From: Argyresthia goedartella
Taxonomy: Eukaryota > Arthropoda > Insecta > Lepidoptera > Argyresthiidae
NCBI GenBank assembly: GCA_949825045.1
Contig: OX463813.1
Location: 1,426,001-1,490,000 of the forward strand
Direction of reading: 5' to 3'
DNA length: 64,000 nt
Below the pieces are notes generated by a model. That model did not search any database, had not been told where the DNA came from, and was given only the letters and a program-made list of their open reading frames with translations. The translations under genes and the position numbers were made by a program. Below, piece after piece: positions 1 to 8,607 of this stretch; the stretch's first letter is position 1, and every line of letters begins with the position of its first letter.

Positions 1-128
1 ATGCCCTTGTCGCCTCGTGCTAATCGCTTAACCAGCTTTGTTCCAGGACCACAATAATTATAGCCAGGTAGATGTAACTCGAAAGGTAAATTATTTATCA
101 GACTGTTAACTAGACCTCCGCCTTGCAT
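1..128 (-). CDS. Phospholipase A2-like (parvovirus VP1u-type) protein, N-terminal part, cut by window start
   Basis: An open frame starts at an ATG at 128 on the minus strand and runs off the window after about 42 codons. It carries a proline/glycine-rich segment with the core CGPGT followed by a lysine/arginine-rich LVKRLARGD stretch. This is the calcium-loop region of the PLA2-like domain found in parvovirus VP1 and in capsid-associated proteins of Polinton/adintovirus-like elements. In those families the enzyme is thought to breach endosomal membranes. The catalytic His-Asp pair would lie beyond the window and cannot be checked. It follows the integrase by 26 nt on the same strand, which fits a compact viral-type cluster. 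The family call rests on one short motif plus context. Confidence 0.6.
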   Translation of the reverse strand, partial: MQGGGLVNSLINNLPFELHLPGYNYCGPGTKLVKRLARGDKG

Positions 129-154
129 AACTGATAATAGACTAAGGCTGCATT

Positions 155-1087
155 TTATACAACAGTCTTTTTATCAATCCAACTATTTTGAGTTTTATCT
201 AGACCTAACCATTTTACAAACAACTTATTCCCTTTTTTTCTTAAAATTTTTTCAATTAAGTATACATCACGATATTTAGCTTTCTGGAGCTCTTGATCGT
301 AGAAGCATCCTAAAATCGGCTGTTGACGGATATCTTCAATCAAATAAGTTATAGGAATAGTGCTGTTTACCTTCTTAATAACAAATAATTCTGTCGACCA
401 ATTGGGTGTATAACCTTTTTGAAAACTCCCTTTGTACTTGCTTATTCTCACGTAATCACCAACACAAAACTTTGGTTTCTTTGCGTAATGATTAGGTTTA
501 CTCTGGAATTTTTTAATATTTTCTCTTACTCTGTGTGCGTTTAACTTAGTTACTTTCACAGGCTCCCGTTGCGTCACACGATGCTTTGTGTGATTGTAAG
601 AATTAACTACATTTTCTAATGGTTCACCCACCCACTTGTAATTACCTTTGAGACTAAAATACTTATACAGATGTGTTTTTAATGTTCTGATTAACCTTTC
701 CACTATAGATGCTTTTTTAACCGAATATGTAGAATAATGATTTATTTTGTAGATTTTCATTAGTTTTTTGAATTCATCGTTATAGAATTCAGTTCCCATA
801 TCTGTCTGTAAATTATTTGGTCGTCTTCCACTATTCTCCAAGATACTTGCAAAGCATTTATACATTTCTTGTTTAGATTTAGTTTTGAGGGGTAGAGCCC
901 ACGCGTATTTTGAGAAACAATCCATCACGATAAGAATAAACTTATAACCATGATTGTAAGTCTGCAGTGAAATAACGTCAATCAAATCTGCCTGCCATAA
1001 ATCATCAATTCCCTTGAGAAGCACCGAACGACGAACAAAATTTTTTCTTGCATTTTTATGAATTTCGTTTACCACTTGCTGCTTCAT
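155..1087 (-). CDS. Retrovirus-like (rve) integrase with C-terminal chromodomain, Polinton/adintovirus type
   Basis: This is a 310-residue open frame. The core has the DDE triad at about D34 (after LWQA), D96 (in QTDMGTEF) and E130 (in ASIVERLIRTLK). Residues about 270-310 resemble a chromodomain, with aromatic VYLIEKIL and FVKWLG strands. This architecture is typical of integrases of Maverick/Polinton and adintovirus-like elements, which insert the linear DNA into chromosomes; chromodomains may steer target choice. The N-terminal zinc-binding domain is short or absent. The frame is intact, unlike most coding sequence in this window. Its first 32 nt overlap the 3' end of the upstream 118-codon frame, so the two are probably expressed from one transcript or from closely packed viral-style promoters. 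Confidence 0.85.
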   Translation of the reverse strand: MKQQVVNEIHKNARKNFVRRSVLLKGIDDLWQADLIDVISLQTYNHGYKFILIVMDCFSKYAWALPLKTKSKQEMYKCFASILENSGRRPNNLQTDMGTEFYNDEFKKLMKIYKINHYSTYSVKKASIVERLIRTLKTHLYKYFSLKGNYKWVGEPLENVVNSYNHTKHRVTQREPVKVTKLNAHRVRENIKKFQSKPNHYAKKPKFCVGDYVRISKYKGSFQKGYTPNWSTELFVIKKVNSTIPITYLIEDIRQQPILGCFYDQELQKAKYRDVYLIEKILRKKGNKLFVKWLGLDKTQNSWIDKKTVV

Positions 1088-1412
1088 CTTTCTTCAACGA
1101 TTTAATGATGATATCTAATTCACTCCTCGTATAAACATCCTTTATAAAGTTATTCAAAACATCCCTTACATCTTTCAATGATTCGTTCAGTAAAAATTGA
1201 ACATCTCCTCGTAGATCATTAATCTTTTTATCAACGTATTCCTTATTGACGGCATCGTTTGATTCGTGTGGTGACTGTAAACCTTTTAATCGAGACGATT
1301 GAAGATCAAAATGACCCTCTTCATTTTTGGTCAACGCATTATCAGTAAAATCAAACAATTGGGATAAACGTAAACGTTTATGAACATGATGACCAAATTT
1401 ATCAATGTTCAT
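1056..1412 (-). CDS. Small fibre-like protein with DAVNKEYVD motif
   Basis: This is a 118-residue open frame. The middle carries LKGLQSPHESNDAVNKEYVD, which resembles the D-A-x-N-K-x-Y-V-D signature seen in phage tail fibres and in small proteins of adintovirus/Polinton-like clusters. It is followed by a charged, probably coiled-coil C-terminus. The protein is likely structural, perhaps a vertex or attachment protein, but that role is inferred from the motif and the neighbours only. It lies between the DUF8207-like gene and the integrase and overlaps the integrase start by 32 nt. No stop or frameshift interrupts it. Confidence 0.55.
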   Translation of the reverse strand: MNIDKFGHHVHKRLRLSQLFDFTDNALTKNEEGHFDLQSSRLKGLQSPHESNDAVNKEYVDKKINDLRGDVQFLLNESLKDVRDVLNNFIKDVYTRSELDIIIKSLKKDEAASGKRNS

Positions 1413-1495
1413 ATTACCGAGCTAGGTTACTCGAGTTATTAGTAGAGAGGTTGGCAATGAAGTAAACAGCAATAATTTAGGCAGGGTTATTTATT

Positions 1496-2458
1496 CTAAT
1501 TAAGCAAACCACTTTCCTTAAGTTCTTCTATAATGGATATTATTTCATTATCAAGTCCAGTGTTTCCAGCGTCACGAGATGCAATAAGTAGTTTTAACCT
1601 TTCCACTAGCTCGTTTGGATCGTCCCAGTAGACATAATCAATATTTTTCTTCCATTTTTTCAGTATTGCTAAACCAGAACCTTGGATCTGATTGTTATCA
1701 TGTTTAACATTAAAGAGAGGTTTAATAATTTTTATGTATTTTATTCCTTTGTTGCTCTTTATTGGTTTATTTGGATCATAATCTCGTCTGTGCGCATTTG
1801 TCTCTATCAACATTAACTTATAATTCACCAGGTCTTCCTTGGTTAAACCTACTAAGTTTGGTGATTGTTTAGTTAGCAACTCCATCAATCCATGAGTCTT
1901 ATTGTAACCATGTGTTCCCACTGTGATGGTTTTGTCAGTAATAGTAACATTAGCTGACCCCATCATAAGTTTTCCTCGGTCGACTCTTATCCCGAAAGGA
2001 GTATTCTTTAAGTACTCAGATGTAAGTGACCACGACGAACAATTTTGGTTGGGACTGCTGTTATCAGACTCAAGTGATTTTTCTGATATATTAGATTCAT
2101 TTCCATCATTATAGTCTTTTTCAGAAATATCGTCTTCCATTGAACGATCTAAGTTTTGCGTGGGTGTCATAAATTGATCCGAAAGTCTGATTTTGCGTAT
2201 AGTTTCATCAGCTATACTCCAGTCAGGGGGTTCATCAACTTCATTGTCAAAGGTTGACTCTTCATTTTTAATTGGATTTTTTATTTCTTTACTCTCTGTT
2301 TGTCTTATAGCATTTGTAATTTTATTAAGGGGGCTAAGAACTGGCTTGAAAACGGTTCCTAAAGCCTTTTCGTACTCTGATTCAATGTTACGCATTTTTT
2401 TAAACTTTTTCTTAACTGCTTCGGCAGCACTTACGATTTCCTTTAAGTTTTTCTCCAT
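1496..2458 (-). CDS. DUF8207-like protein of Polinton/adintovirus-like elements
   Basis: This is a 320-residue open frame. The N-terminus (about 1-60) is lysine-rich and probably helical. A long acidic, serine-rich linker follows (about 65-145). The C-terminal domain (about 150-245) has FGIRVDRGKLMMG, then GYNKTHGLMELLT, then YDPNKPIKSNKGIKY. This order of motifs matches proteins labelled DUF8207 in insect genomes, which occur beside Polinton-type integrases and ATPases. The function is unknown; a minor virion role is plausible. It sits between the packaging ATPase and the fibre-like gene on the same strand. I recognise the domain from its pattern and not from a search, so the label needs a profile check. 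Confidence 0.6.
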   Translation of the reverse strand: MEKNLKEIVSAAEAVKKKFKKMRNIESEYEKALGTVFKPVLSPLNKITNAIRQTESKEIKNPIKNEESTFDNEVDEPPDWSIADETIRKIRLSDQFMTPTQNLDRSMEDDISEKDYNDGNESNISEKSLESDNSSPNQNCSSWSLTSEYLKNTPFGIRVDRGKLMMGSANVTITDKTITVGTHGYNKTHGLMELLTKQSPNLVGLTKEDLVNYKLMLIETNAHRRDYDPNKPIKSNKGIKYIKIIKPLFNVKHDNNQIQGSGLAILKKWKKNIDYVYWDDPNELVERLKLLIASRDAGNTGLDNEIISIIEELKESGLLN

Positions 2459-2525
2459 ATCTAAATAATACCTGTGTGCTTGTCCTCTTGAAGAGCTAGT
2501 GTAGTATTATATAATTAACCTGCAT

Positions 2526-2545
2526 TTATATATATATATATATAC
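2526..2545 (-). promoter_or_regulatory. TATA-rich candidate promoter
   Basis: An alternating TA run of about 18 bp lies in the 89-nt gap between the ATPase stop and the start of the DUF8207-like gene, about 70 nt upstream of the latter. It could serve as a TATA box for that gene, but it could equally be a simple microsatellite. The assignment is by position only. Confidence 0.3.
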
Positions 2546-2547
2546 GT

Positions 2548-3258
2548 TCACTGAGTAAAAACCACGAATGTGTCAAACTGTTTACGATAGCACCCTTTAT
2601 TTTTTTCACAGTCTTTGTTTATGACCAAGTAGCTATAAGACTCACTCCATATTGTTGAACACATTTCTCGAAATTCGTTCCACGTCATATCTGTGTTAAC
2701 ATGTTCGTCATATACATGACGTAAATTAATGTCATCTTGTTTAAAAAGTACAAGAAGGTTTGCATTGTCTCTAACGAGTTGTTTGGGTATTTTAGTATAA
2801 GTTTGGTTTAAATAAAAACTATCAATATTTTTGTGTCTGCCCATTGCAAAATAATCGCGCATGTTGTTTTGATTTTCACATGCGACATCATCAAATATAA
2901 TTACTGAGTTTGATTTCGCTTCCTCCGTGCTGAGTACTTGCTGATTATCATGGTATTTAAAGAACGATACACTCGGAACTAAACTTAAGACCTTCTCAAG
3001 AAATTCGTATTTTGGTTGAAGTAAGGTTTTTGAATAAACGTAAACATTCTGGAAGTGGAGCCCATTTTCATGTAATAGAAGACCGACCATCAGATTCGTT
3101 TTCCCGCAGTTTGATGGCCCGCATATCAGACATCGTATGGAATTTGGTAACAGGTTACCATGGCGAAGTATTTTAGTTGAGTCAGAAGTACATAATTTTT
3201 CTAAGTGTAATGTACTTTTTTGTTTTAAAAATTTCATCTTGAAATCAGTATGATTCAC
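2548..3258 (-). CDS. FtsK/HerA-type DNA-packaging ATPase (A32-like)
   Basis: This is a 236-residue intact frame. It has a Walker A motif GPSNCGKT at residues 47-54 and a Walker B motif VIIFDDV at about 119-125. A conserved MGRHKNIDSFYLNQTY segment follows; its asparagine/glutamine is in the position of sensor residues in this family. Proteins of this size and layout are genome-packaging ATPases of Polinton/adintovirus-like and other double-jelly-roll DNA viruses, pumping DNA into the capsid. It is the first visible gene of the minus-strand cluster. No polymerase B or capsid gene is visible here; they may lie beyond position 1 or be lost. Confidence 0.85.
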   Translation of the reverse strand: MNHTDFKMKFLKQKSTLHLEKLCTSDSTKILRHGNLLPNSIRCLICGPSNCGKTNLMVGLLLHENGLHFQNVYVYSKTLLQPKYEFLEKVLSLVPSVSFFKYHDNQQVLSTEEAKSNSVIIFDDVACENQNNMRDYFAMGRHKNIDSFYLNQTYTKIPKQLVRDNANLLVLFKQDDINLRHVYDEHVNTDMTWNEFREMCSTIWSESYSYLVINKDCEKNKGCYRKQFDTFVVFTQ

Positions 3259-3332
3259 TTGGGAATCTGTATAAGACTACACATATTTTGAATATTAATA
3301 ACATTATATTGTGTAGCAGTATGTAAACAGCG

Positions 3333-3367
3333 TAGTTCTGGATCAATAAACATCCGATCCAGAACTA
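3333..3367. repeat. 12-bp perfect inverted repeat with 11-nt loop
   Basis: TAGTTCTGGATC at 3333-3344 is the exact reverse complement of 3356-3367. It lies just outside the packaging ATPase gene and immediately before a tandem repeat. It may mark a terminus or a junction of the Polinton-like element, but no partner terminus is in the window. Confidence 0.6.
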
Positions 3368-3531
3368 AGGCTTTCCGTCGTAAAATGAATTTGAACTGTC
3401 AATAGGTTTTTCGATCCATCTATCGACCCTGTAGGCTTTCCGTCGTAAAATGAATTTGAACTGTCAATAGGTTTTTCGATCCATCTATCGACCCTGTAGG
3501 CTTTCCGTCGTCAAATGAATTACAACTGTCA
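3368..3531. repeat. 65-bp tandem repeat, 2.5 copies
   Basis: Units begin at 3368, 3433 and 3498. The first two are essentially identical and the third is a partial copy of about 34 bp with substitutions. Each opens with AGGCTTTCCGTCGT. The repeat separates the Polinton-like cluster from a gypsy integrase relic. It could be a terminal or untranslated-region array of either element. Confidence 0.85.
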
Positions 3532-3545
3532 TTATCTACCTACTT

Positions 3546-4415
3546 ATGGGTAAACCTAAACTTTGCTCCAGACCTTTTCAAACTATATCCTTGGATCTTA
3601 TGGGTCCATTGCCTATGACCCGGAGAAGAAATCAGTATATTCTGGTAATTAACTGCAATTTGACTAAATATACTATGATTTTTCCCCTTAAACGGGCTAC
3701 TTCAGCTAATATCATTAATGTCTTAGAAAATTCAGTGTTTCTAGTTCATGGCATTCCCCAAACTATAATAATGGACAACGCTGTTCAATTTCAGTCGCGA
3801 GAATTCCACTCATTCTTAAATTCTTATAACGTTCCTTGTATTTTTCACACAGCTTTATATTGTCCTCAGGTTAATCCTACAGAGAAATTTAATAGTACGA
3901 TTATTACAGCTCTAGCATCCCTAGTAGAAGATGATCATAGATCCTGGGACAACCATCTTACTAAGATTCAGTTCGCAATGAACAGCGCTACAAACGTTGC
4001 TTCTGGCTTTACTCCCAACTTTTTAGTCTTTGGTAGGGAAACAATACCTTGTAGTTCCTTCTATACTCCAACTCAGAATCTCGAGGAATTGATATTTATG
4101 CCTCGTGATATTTACGCGTCTAATACTGGTCTCCTCTCATCTTTCTTTCACAGAGTTTAAACTAAACTTCACATAGCTCACGCTAAAAATAGCGCTCGCT
4201 ATGATCTTCGCCGGACTTTTAAAGAATTTAATGTGGGAAATACTGTTTAGCGTAAAAACCATGTTATAAGCAATGCTGGCGCATACTTTAATGCTAAACT
4301 TGCCCCTAAATTCGTTAAGTGTAAAATAATAACCAAACTTTCACCATTAGTATACATTTTAGAAGACCCTAACGGAGTTAGAGGCAAGTGGCACATTAAA
4401 GACATTAAATCCTAA
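3546..4415 (+). pseudogene. Ty3/gypsy-type integrase relic, 5' truncated, two in-frame stops
   Basis: The frame opens with the integrase core. SLDLMGPLP carries the first Asp, IIMDNAVQF the second, and NPTEKFNSTI the Glu of the DDE triad. The N-terminal HHCC domain is missing, replaced by the 65-bp repeat. A TAA at 4158-4160 and a TAG at 4248-4250 interrupt the frame. The same frame continues through a C-terminal domain with KFNVG-like and LAPKF motifs to a TAA at 4413-4415. These are the beta-barrel features usual after gypsy integrase cores. Reverse transcriptase and RNase H are absent. This is a dead fragment of an LTR retrotransposon. No clear LTR is seen downstream. Confidence 0.85.
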
Positions 4416-5543
4416 ATTTTCTTAACTTCTATTAACTGTTAATTTGTATATATGTATAAATATCACCATCATTTTCACCTTATTATTTTATTTCTTCCTT
4501 TAATCCAGTGTTTTTCAACACATTTTAATTTATGACCTCGAATTTTCGTTGGTTAGTCTTCACCTATTTTTTTAAATCTTTATTTCAGACACATCTCGTT
4601 GGCGATGTGGCTGATCTCTGGCTTCGAGCTCTACCGCTCTGGCCGTTCTTAATCTTGTCTTAAGTCGTAGCGACTAAAGCTACCTTAGGATTATTTTGTT
4701 TCTCTTTACCTCTACTTACTTTATTTTTTTTTTCCACGCAGGAGCGGATGACAACTCCTTAAGTAAACCTGAATGTCCTTTTGAAAACACGCTTTTAGAG
4801 TGGTAGTCATTGAATGTGAACTCCACCCTTACCTGAATGAAGATGAGGAATGTAAGAGATGGTATATCTGATTTTGCCTGGTGATGTCTGTTTCTGCAAA
4901 GCTGTGTTTTTCTGGTTTATTTTTGTATTTATCAAATTTTTTGCTGAGTCAAAAATTTTTCCAGGGTCGGGGGGAAAATGTAGTGTTATGCTACTTACAT
5001 ATCATTTTCCTGGATTTTCACCTGGATGCTTGCTGAGCTGTACAGCTTGTCATTTGGTATAAACTTTATTTTCATAGGACCCTGTAACGTTTTAAACCAT
5101 AAGAACACATTAACAAATAATTTTCGCTTTGTATTTTCACACTATCAGCTCTTCTAAATCGATAGCGAAGGGGTGTTCTTTTGGTGACCTTGTATTTGGC
5201 TTTCTCCAAAACTCTGCAATCTCGGGCTTCGTGCGCGCTGGTGCGCTACCTTTTTATATTAATTGTTACTTCATTTACTTCATGGTTTTTTTGTTGTTTT
5301 CCGTATTACGAGCCTGAAACCAAACTTTGACATTTGTTGACGTCCTTGTTTATCTGGTTGTCATGGCAATGTCCATTCAAACTCGTTAGCGGTCTGATAT
5401 GTTTGCTTCAATACTTTTACAAAAATACTTTTTCTCTCTTGGCCACTCACAAAAATTACGTTTAATTTAAATAATTTTTAGAACTCTCCAAAAAGGGTAT
5501 AAGAGCGGAACATTTCTGAAATTCGGGAGTCTCCAGCCTCCCT
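4416..5543. other. AT-rich stretch without a recognised gene
   Basis: Short frames here (67 and 62 codons) have no recognisable motifs and hydrophobic, low-complexity composition. Part of the stretch may be the 3' untranslated region or LTR of the gypsy relic just upstream, but I find no TG...CA repeat pair. Nothing else is supported. Confidence 0.4.
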
Positions 5544-5657
5544 CTGAGGGCGAAGCTCGGGATCTACAAGACCTACGTGAGATCCCGCCTCACCTACGCG
5601 GCTCCGGCTCCCCACACCCCAGAAAGGGTGCGTGAGAAGATTATCAAGAAGAATTCG
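5544..5657 (+). pseudogene. Short non-LTR reverse transcriptase thumb relic
   Basis: About 38 codons read LRAKLGIYKTYVRSRLTYAA and then a short tail. This is the hallmark of the thumb/connection region of R1/jockey-type reverse transcriptases, where the primer strand is held. Both sides are unrelated sequence. It is a small orphan fragment without catalytic residues. Confidence 0.6.
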
Positions 5658-5727
5658 GGAGTCTCACGTCAGCTTCTGAACTAGAAGAACCACCTAAAGG
5701 CCTTATCCCGGGGTCGCACTACCCCGG

Positions 5728-5912
5728 GATCCTGCAAGCCGTTCCTATAAACACGATCCTGCGAGCCGTTCATACAAACACGATCCTGCGAGCCGTTCCT
5801 ACAAACGGGATCCTGCGAGCCGTTCCTACCACGGGATCCTGCGAGCCGTTCCTACAACGTGATCCTGCGAGCCGATCCTACAACGGGATCCTGCGAGCCG
5901 TAATTACAAGTA
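5728..5912. repeat. 26/27-bp tandem repeat, seven copies
   Basis: GATCCTGCGAGCCGTTCCTA-type units begin at 5728, 5755, 5782, 5809, 5835, 5861 and 5887. The first three intervals are 27 bp and the last three 26 bp, with scattered substitutions. It is a minisatellite. The period changes frame at each 26-bp unit, so it is unlikely to be translated. Confidence 0.9.
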
Positions 5913-6208
5913 CGCCCGCTACCGTTCCTACAACGACGATTTCAACAACATTTACAACAACAAATACACCTGCATCCTGGTCATTAACCCCTCCGGTCTC
6001 CTACTCTCCGTGTCCTCCGCTTCCTTTTTTTTACTTAACCTGTGTTTTATAAAAAACCTGTTCTCATCTCATCCATCCTCATCTTCGTATCATTTTTTTA
6101 TCGTCTTCACTGAAAATAATTAATAAACTGTTACTACTAAATTTTATCCTGGTTGTTTTCTGTTAGGTTCTGGTTAGGTTCGTATGTACACGACAAGTAA
6201 CTGTAGTT

Positions 6209-6655
6209 GAGAGCGAGAACACAGCCTTAAGAAGTTAACTGGAGAACGAGCGGCTGAAGACTTCACCAGTGACCGAGCTCCAAGAGTCGGTCAATGAGCT
6301 GTAGGCGGCGGCAAGACAACGTGACCAGGTATCGCTACTCAACGATGATGAGCTCACCTGCATTCCGGAGCATGAGAGAGAATCAGTCCTGCACATCGTG
6401 GCTGCGGCGCGCGTCGGCACCACGTGGGGTGAGGGTGTGACGGCTGCAGCTGAGGTTGAGGCGAGTAACTTGCCCCGCAAGGATCGCCTGCGTTCCATCG
6501 TCGTTCAGCTGGCTCGGCGCTCCGTCCGTGAAGAGTTATTATAGAGCGCAAAGGTACGGCGCGGTACCACCACGGACGGACTGGTCCTTCCGCCCCATAC
6601 GCCCCAGAAGATGCATATAAATGAGCGCTTGACTAAAATCAACCTCAAAAAACCA
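6209..6655 (+). pseudogene. Non-LTR retrotransposon ORF1 relic, coiled coil plus baculovirus FP25K-like domain
   Basis: A single frame contains stops at 6236-6238, 6302-6304 and 6542-6544 but otherwise reads as ORF1 of a CR1/jockey-type element. A leucine/glutamate-rich coiled coil (around ELQESVNEL) comes first. A domain of the FP25K type follows: PRKDRLRSIVVQLARRSVRE, then the VRRGTTT loop, then INERLTK. These ORF1 proteins bind nucleic acid and chaperone the element RNA. The 5' part and ORF2 are absent, so this is a dead fragment. Confidence 0.7.
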
Positions 6656-7636
6656 AATCCTCCCAAATATGCTATATTTCATGCGAAGCTGATCTGGACC
6701 GAGTTTTTAGCAAAAAATCAATTCCTCACAATGTCTGATAAGCTGGCAAAAAAAATACGTTACATTATAAAATGTTACATTCTTGTTAACAATATTTTAT
6801 TTTAATCTGCACTTTTATTACTGTTTAATTATGTGTTACAGTATGTCACTTTATTTGCACTTACGAGTTCGATACACACTCAGGTAATATATCAGATAAT
6901 AGACACTACACGAATATGTCAATTTGGTGTAAAACCATACTTATCATAGCATATAATGTCCGTGCTGTCCTGCTTTGTGTTTACGTGGTTGCGTGTGGGG
7001 CGATAACTCACATAAAACAGGTTTCTGGTAGCGAATCTACACATTTAATTCATCATGTTACTAATTATGCTAATTTATGTACTGTATTTTATCTATCGAC
7101 GAGCTTGGGCACTGTCTATCGCTCCTTATTGTCCTTTGATTATTATCGACAAAATATCTGTATGCTTATCCAAAAGTTAACGCAACGCTGCCAGCCGGCA
7201 GCAACAACCTGGTTTCTGTGCGGCCAGTTGCATCACACTTCATTCACAACACTGCTCAACTCCCACCACCCTCTTATACCTACTTATATATACTACACAT
7301 ACACGTATAAACTGTCAACCGAGCTAAACACAACGCACGATGAGCTTTCTGCAGCTATATTGCAAAGATCTCCCGATCTTATCCCAAAAATTAGACAAGG
7401 CTGCGTGAGGGAGAAGTAGGCCGAGCGCCATCTGTGCCTGGTTACCGTATGCGTGATGTAGCTCGCTCCATGTAAGTCCGAACTGCCCAAAGCAGGGGCG
7501 TCGCTTTCTACATCCAAGCTGGTCTGTATGCTAGGATCCACCCCCGGAGTCAGACACTGCAGTTCAACAAAACGGCTCTGGCTCGCTCTTAGCAAGAAAA
7601 AAACTAAAATTATTATTGGTACCGCCTAGCGTCCAC
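6656..7636. other. No recognised gene; one unassigned 167-codon frame
   Basis: The frame 6916-7419 on the plus strand is open for 167 codons but has no domain I recognise and a composition rich in Leu, Thr and Tyr. I do not consider it a supported gene. The rest is AT-rich spacer. Confidence 0.4.
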
Positions 7637-8270
7637 AGTGGATGAATATTGATGTTTTTCTTGATGCGCTTACGGGCTCGATAGCGAGCTTCTCTAAATT
7701 TTACCGCATTATACTGACAGGTGACTTCAATAAAGACCTGCTAAGTAGAGAAGATAAAATAACAAAAAATTAGCAGGAATTTTAGTGTACACATATCTCA
7801 CGAACTGTATTGGTGAACCCATCCATTTCACTGAGCATAGTACCAAGTTGATAGACCTAGTTTATACAAATGCTTCTTTTGCTAGTGTAGCGGTTGATCA
7901 TGTCCTCGCCCTTGGCGCACATGCATTCGTGATGGTTCAAATAAAGGTGAAAAGGGCCAAATACCCAACATGAAAAATATCTCACAGGTCACATAAAAGC
8001 ATACACATGCAATCTTTTGAGTACGACCTTGACTCAATCGCGTGGGATAAGATTGCTTAAAGTACAAATATCGACAATATGGTTAAGATTTTGGAGGATT
8101 ACATTCTTAATTTATTTGATAAACACGCTCCAGTTAAAACTATAAAATGCAGGGAACGGCCCACGCCATGGCTAACCAGCAATGTCAGATTTATGATGCA
8201 GCTAATAAACAGGGCTCATGTAACTTATAAGCAATCCAATTCACCGTTCATAAGTATTTAAAGAACCTAG
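7637..8270 (+). pseudogene. Jockey-like endonuclease relic, C-terminal half
   Basis: Broken frames resemble the apurinic-type endonuclease of jockey-superfamily elements. ILTGDFNKDL (the GDFN motif) lies near 7720. At 7785-7973 a segment ends with LIDLVYTNA and VDHVLALGAHAFV, where the catalytic SDH motif has become LGAH. The frame at 8079-8261 resembles the linker between endonuclease and reverse transcriptase. Several stops and frameshifts are present. It is continuous in orientation with the reverse transcriptase relic downstream and probably the same element. Confidence 0.65.
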
Positions 8271-8317
8271 TAAATACAAGTTTATTTTCTAAAAAGCTAT
8301 AACCCTTTGCAATAGAA

Positions 8318-8605
8318 TTCAAAAGGCGGAAGTCAACGGCGTAAAATCTGATGGATCGGGTGTAAAATTGGCGTTCCAAAAGGTTACATATTAGGCCCTT
8401 TCTTATTCCTGGTATATATTAACGATCTACCTTTCATGTTGGAGAAATTGACTGACATAGTGTTGTTTGCTGATGATACTTCAATGGTCTTCAAAATTGA
8501 AAGATCAAAAGACTATTTTGATGATGTTAATGGTGTATTGTCTTAAAAAGTGTATCAAATTCTCACTTCCAAATGCCAGGAAAGTTGAGACCAGTTTAGT
8601 AGTAG
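8318..8605 (+). pseudogene. Out-of-order reverse transcriptase palm fragment
   Basis: This piece encodes the palm region: [20 protein letters not shown], then [11 protein letters not shown], then a jump to KCIKFSLPN. These motifs belong after the fingers domain, yet they precede a second reverse transcriptase that starts at about 8608. An internal stretch between the FADD region and KCIKF is deleted. It is a partial duplicate of the same element family placed upstream by rearrangement or insertion. Confidence 0.65.
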
Positions 8606-8607
8606 TA

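Noticed and set aside
4859..5062. 67-codon frame after the gypsy relic as an env-like gene
   Set aside because: Hydrophobic but short, with no signal peptide plus cleavage and fusion features; not supportable.
5728..5912. CRISPR-like array
   Set aside because: Units are contiguous without unique spacers and the context is eukaryotic; it is a minisatellite.
6916..7419. 167-codon open frame
   Set aside because: No recognisable domain, no relatives in the window, no start context or neighbours that support it. Length alone is not enough in AT-rich sequence.
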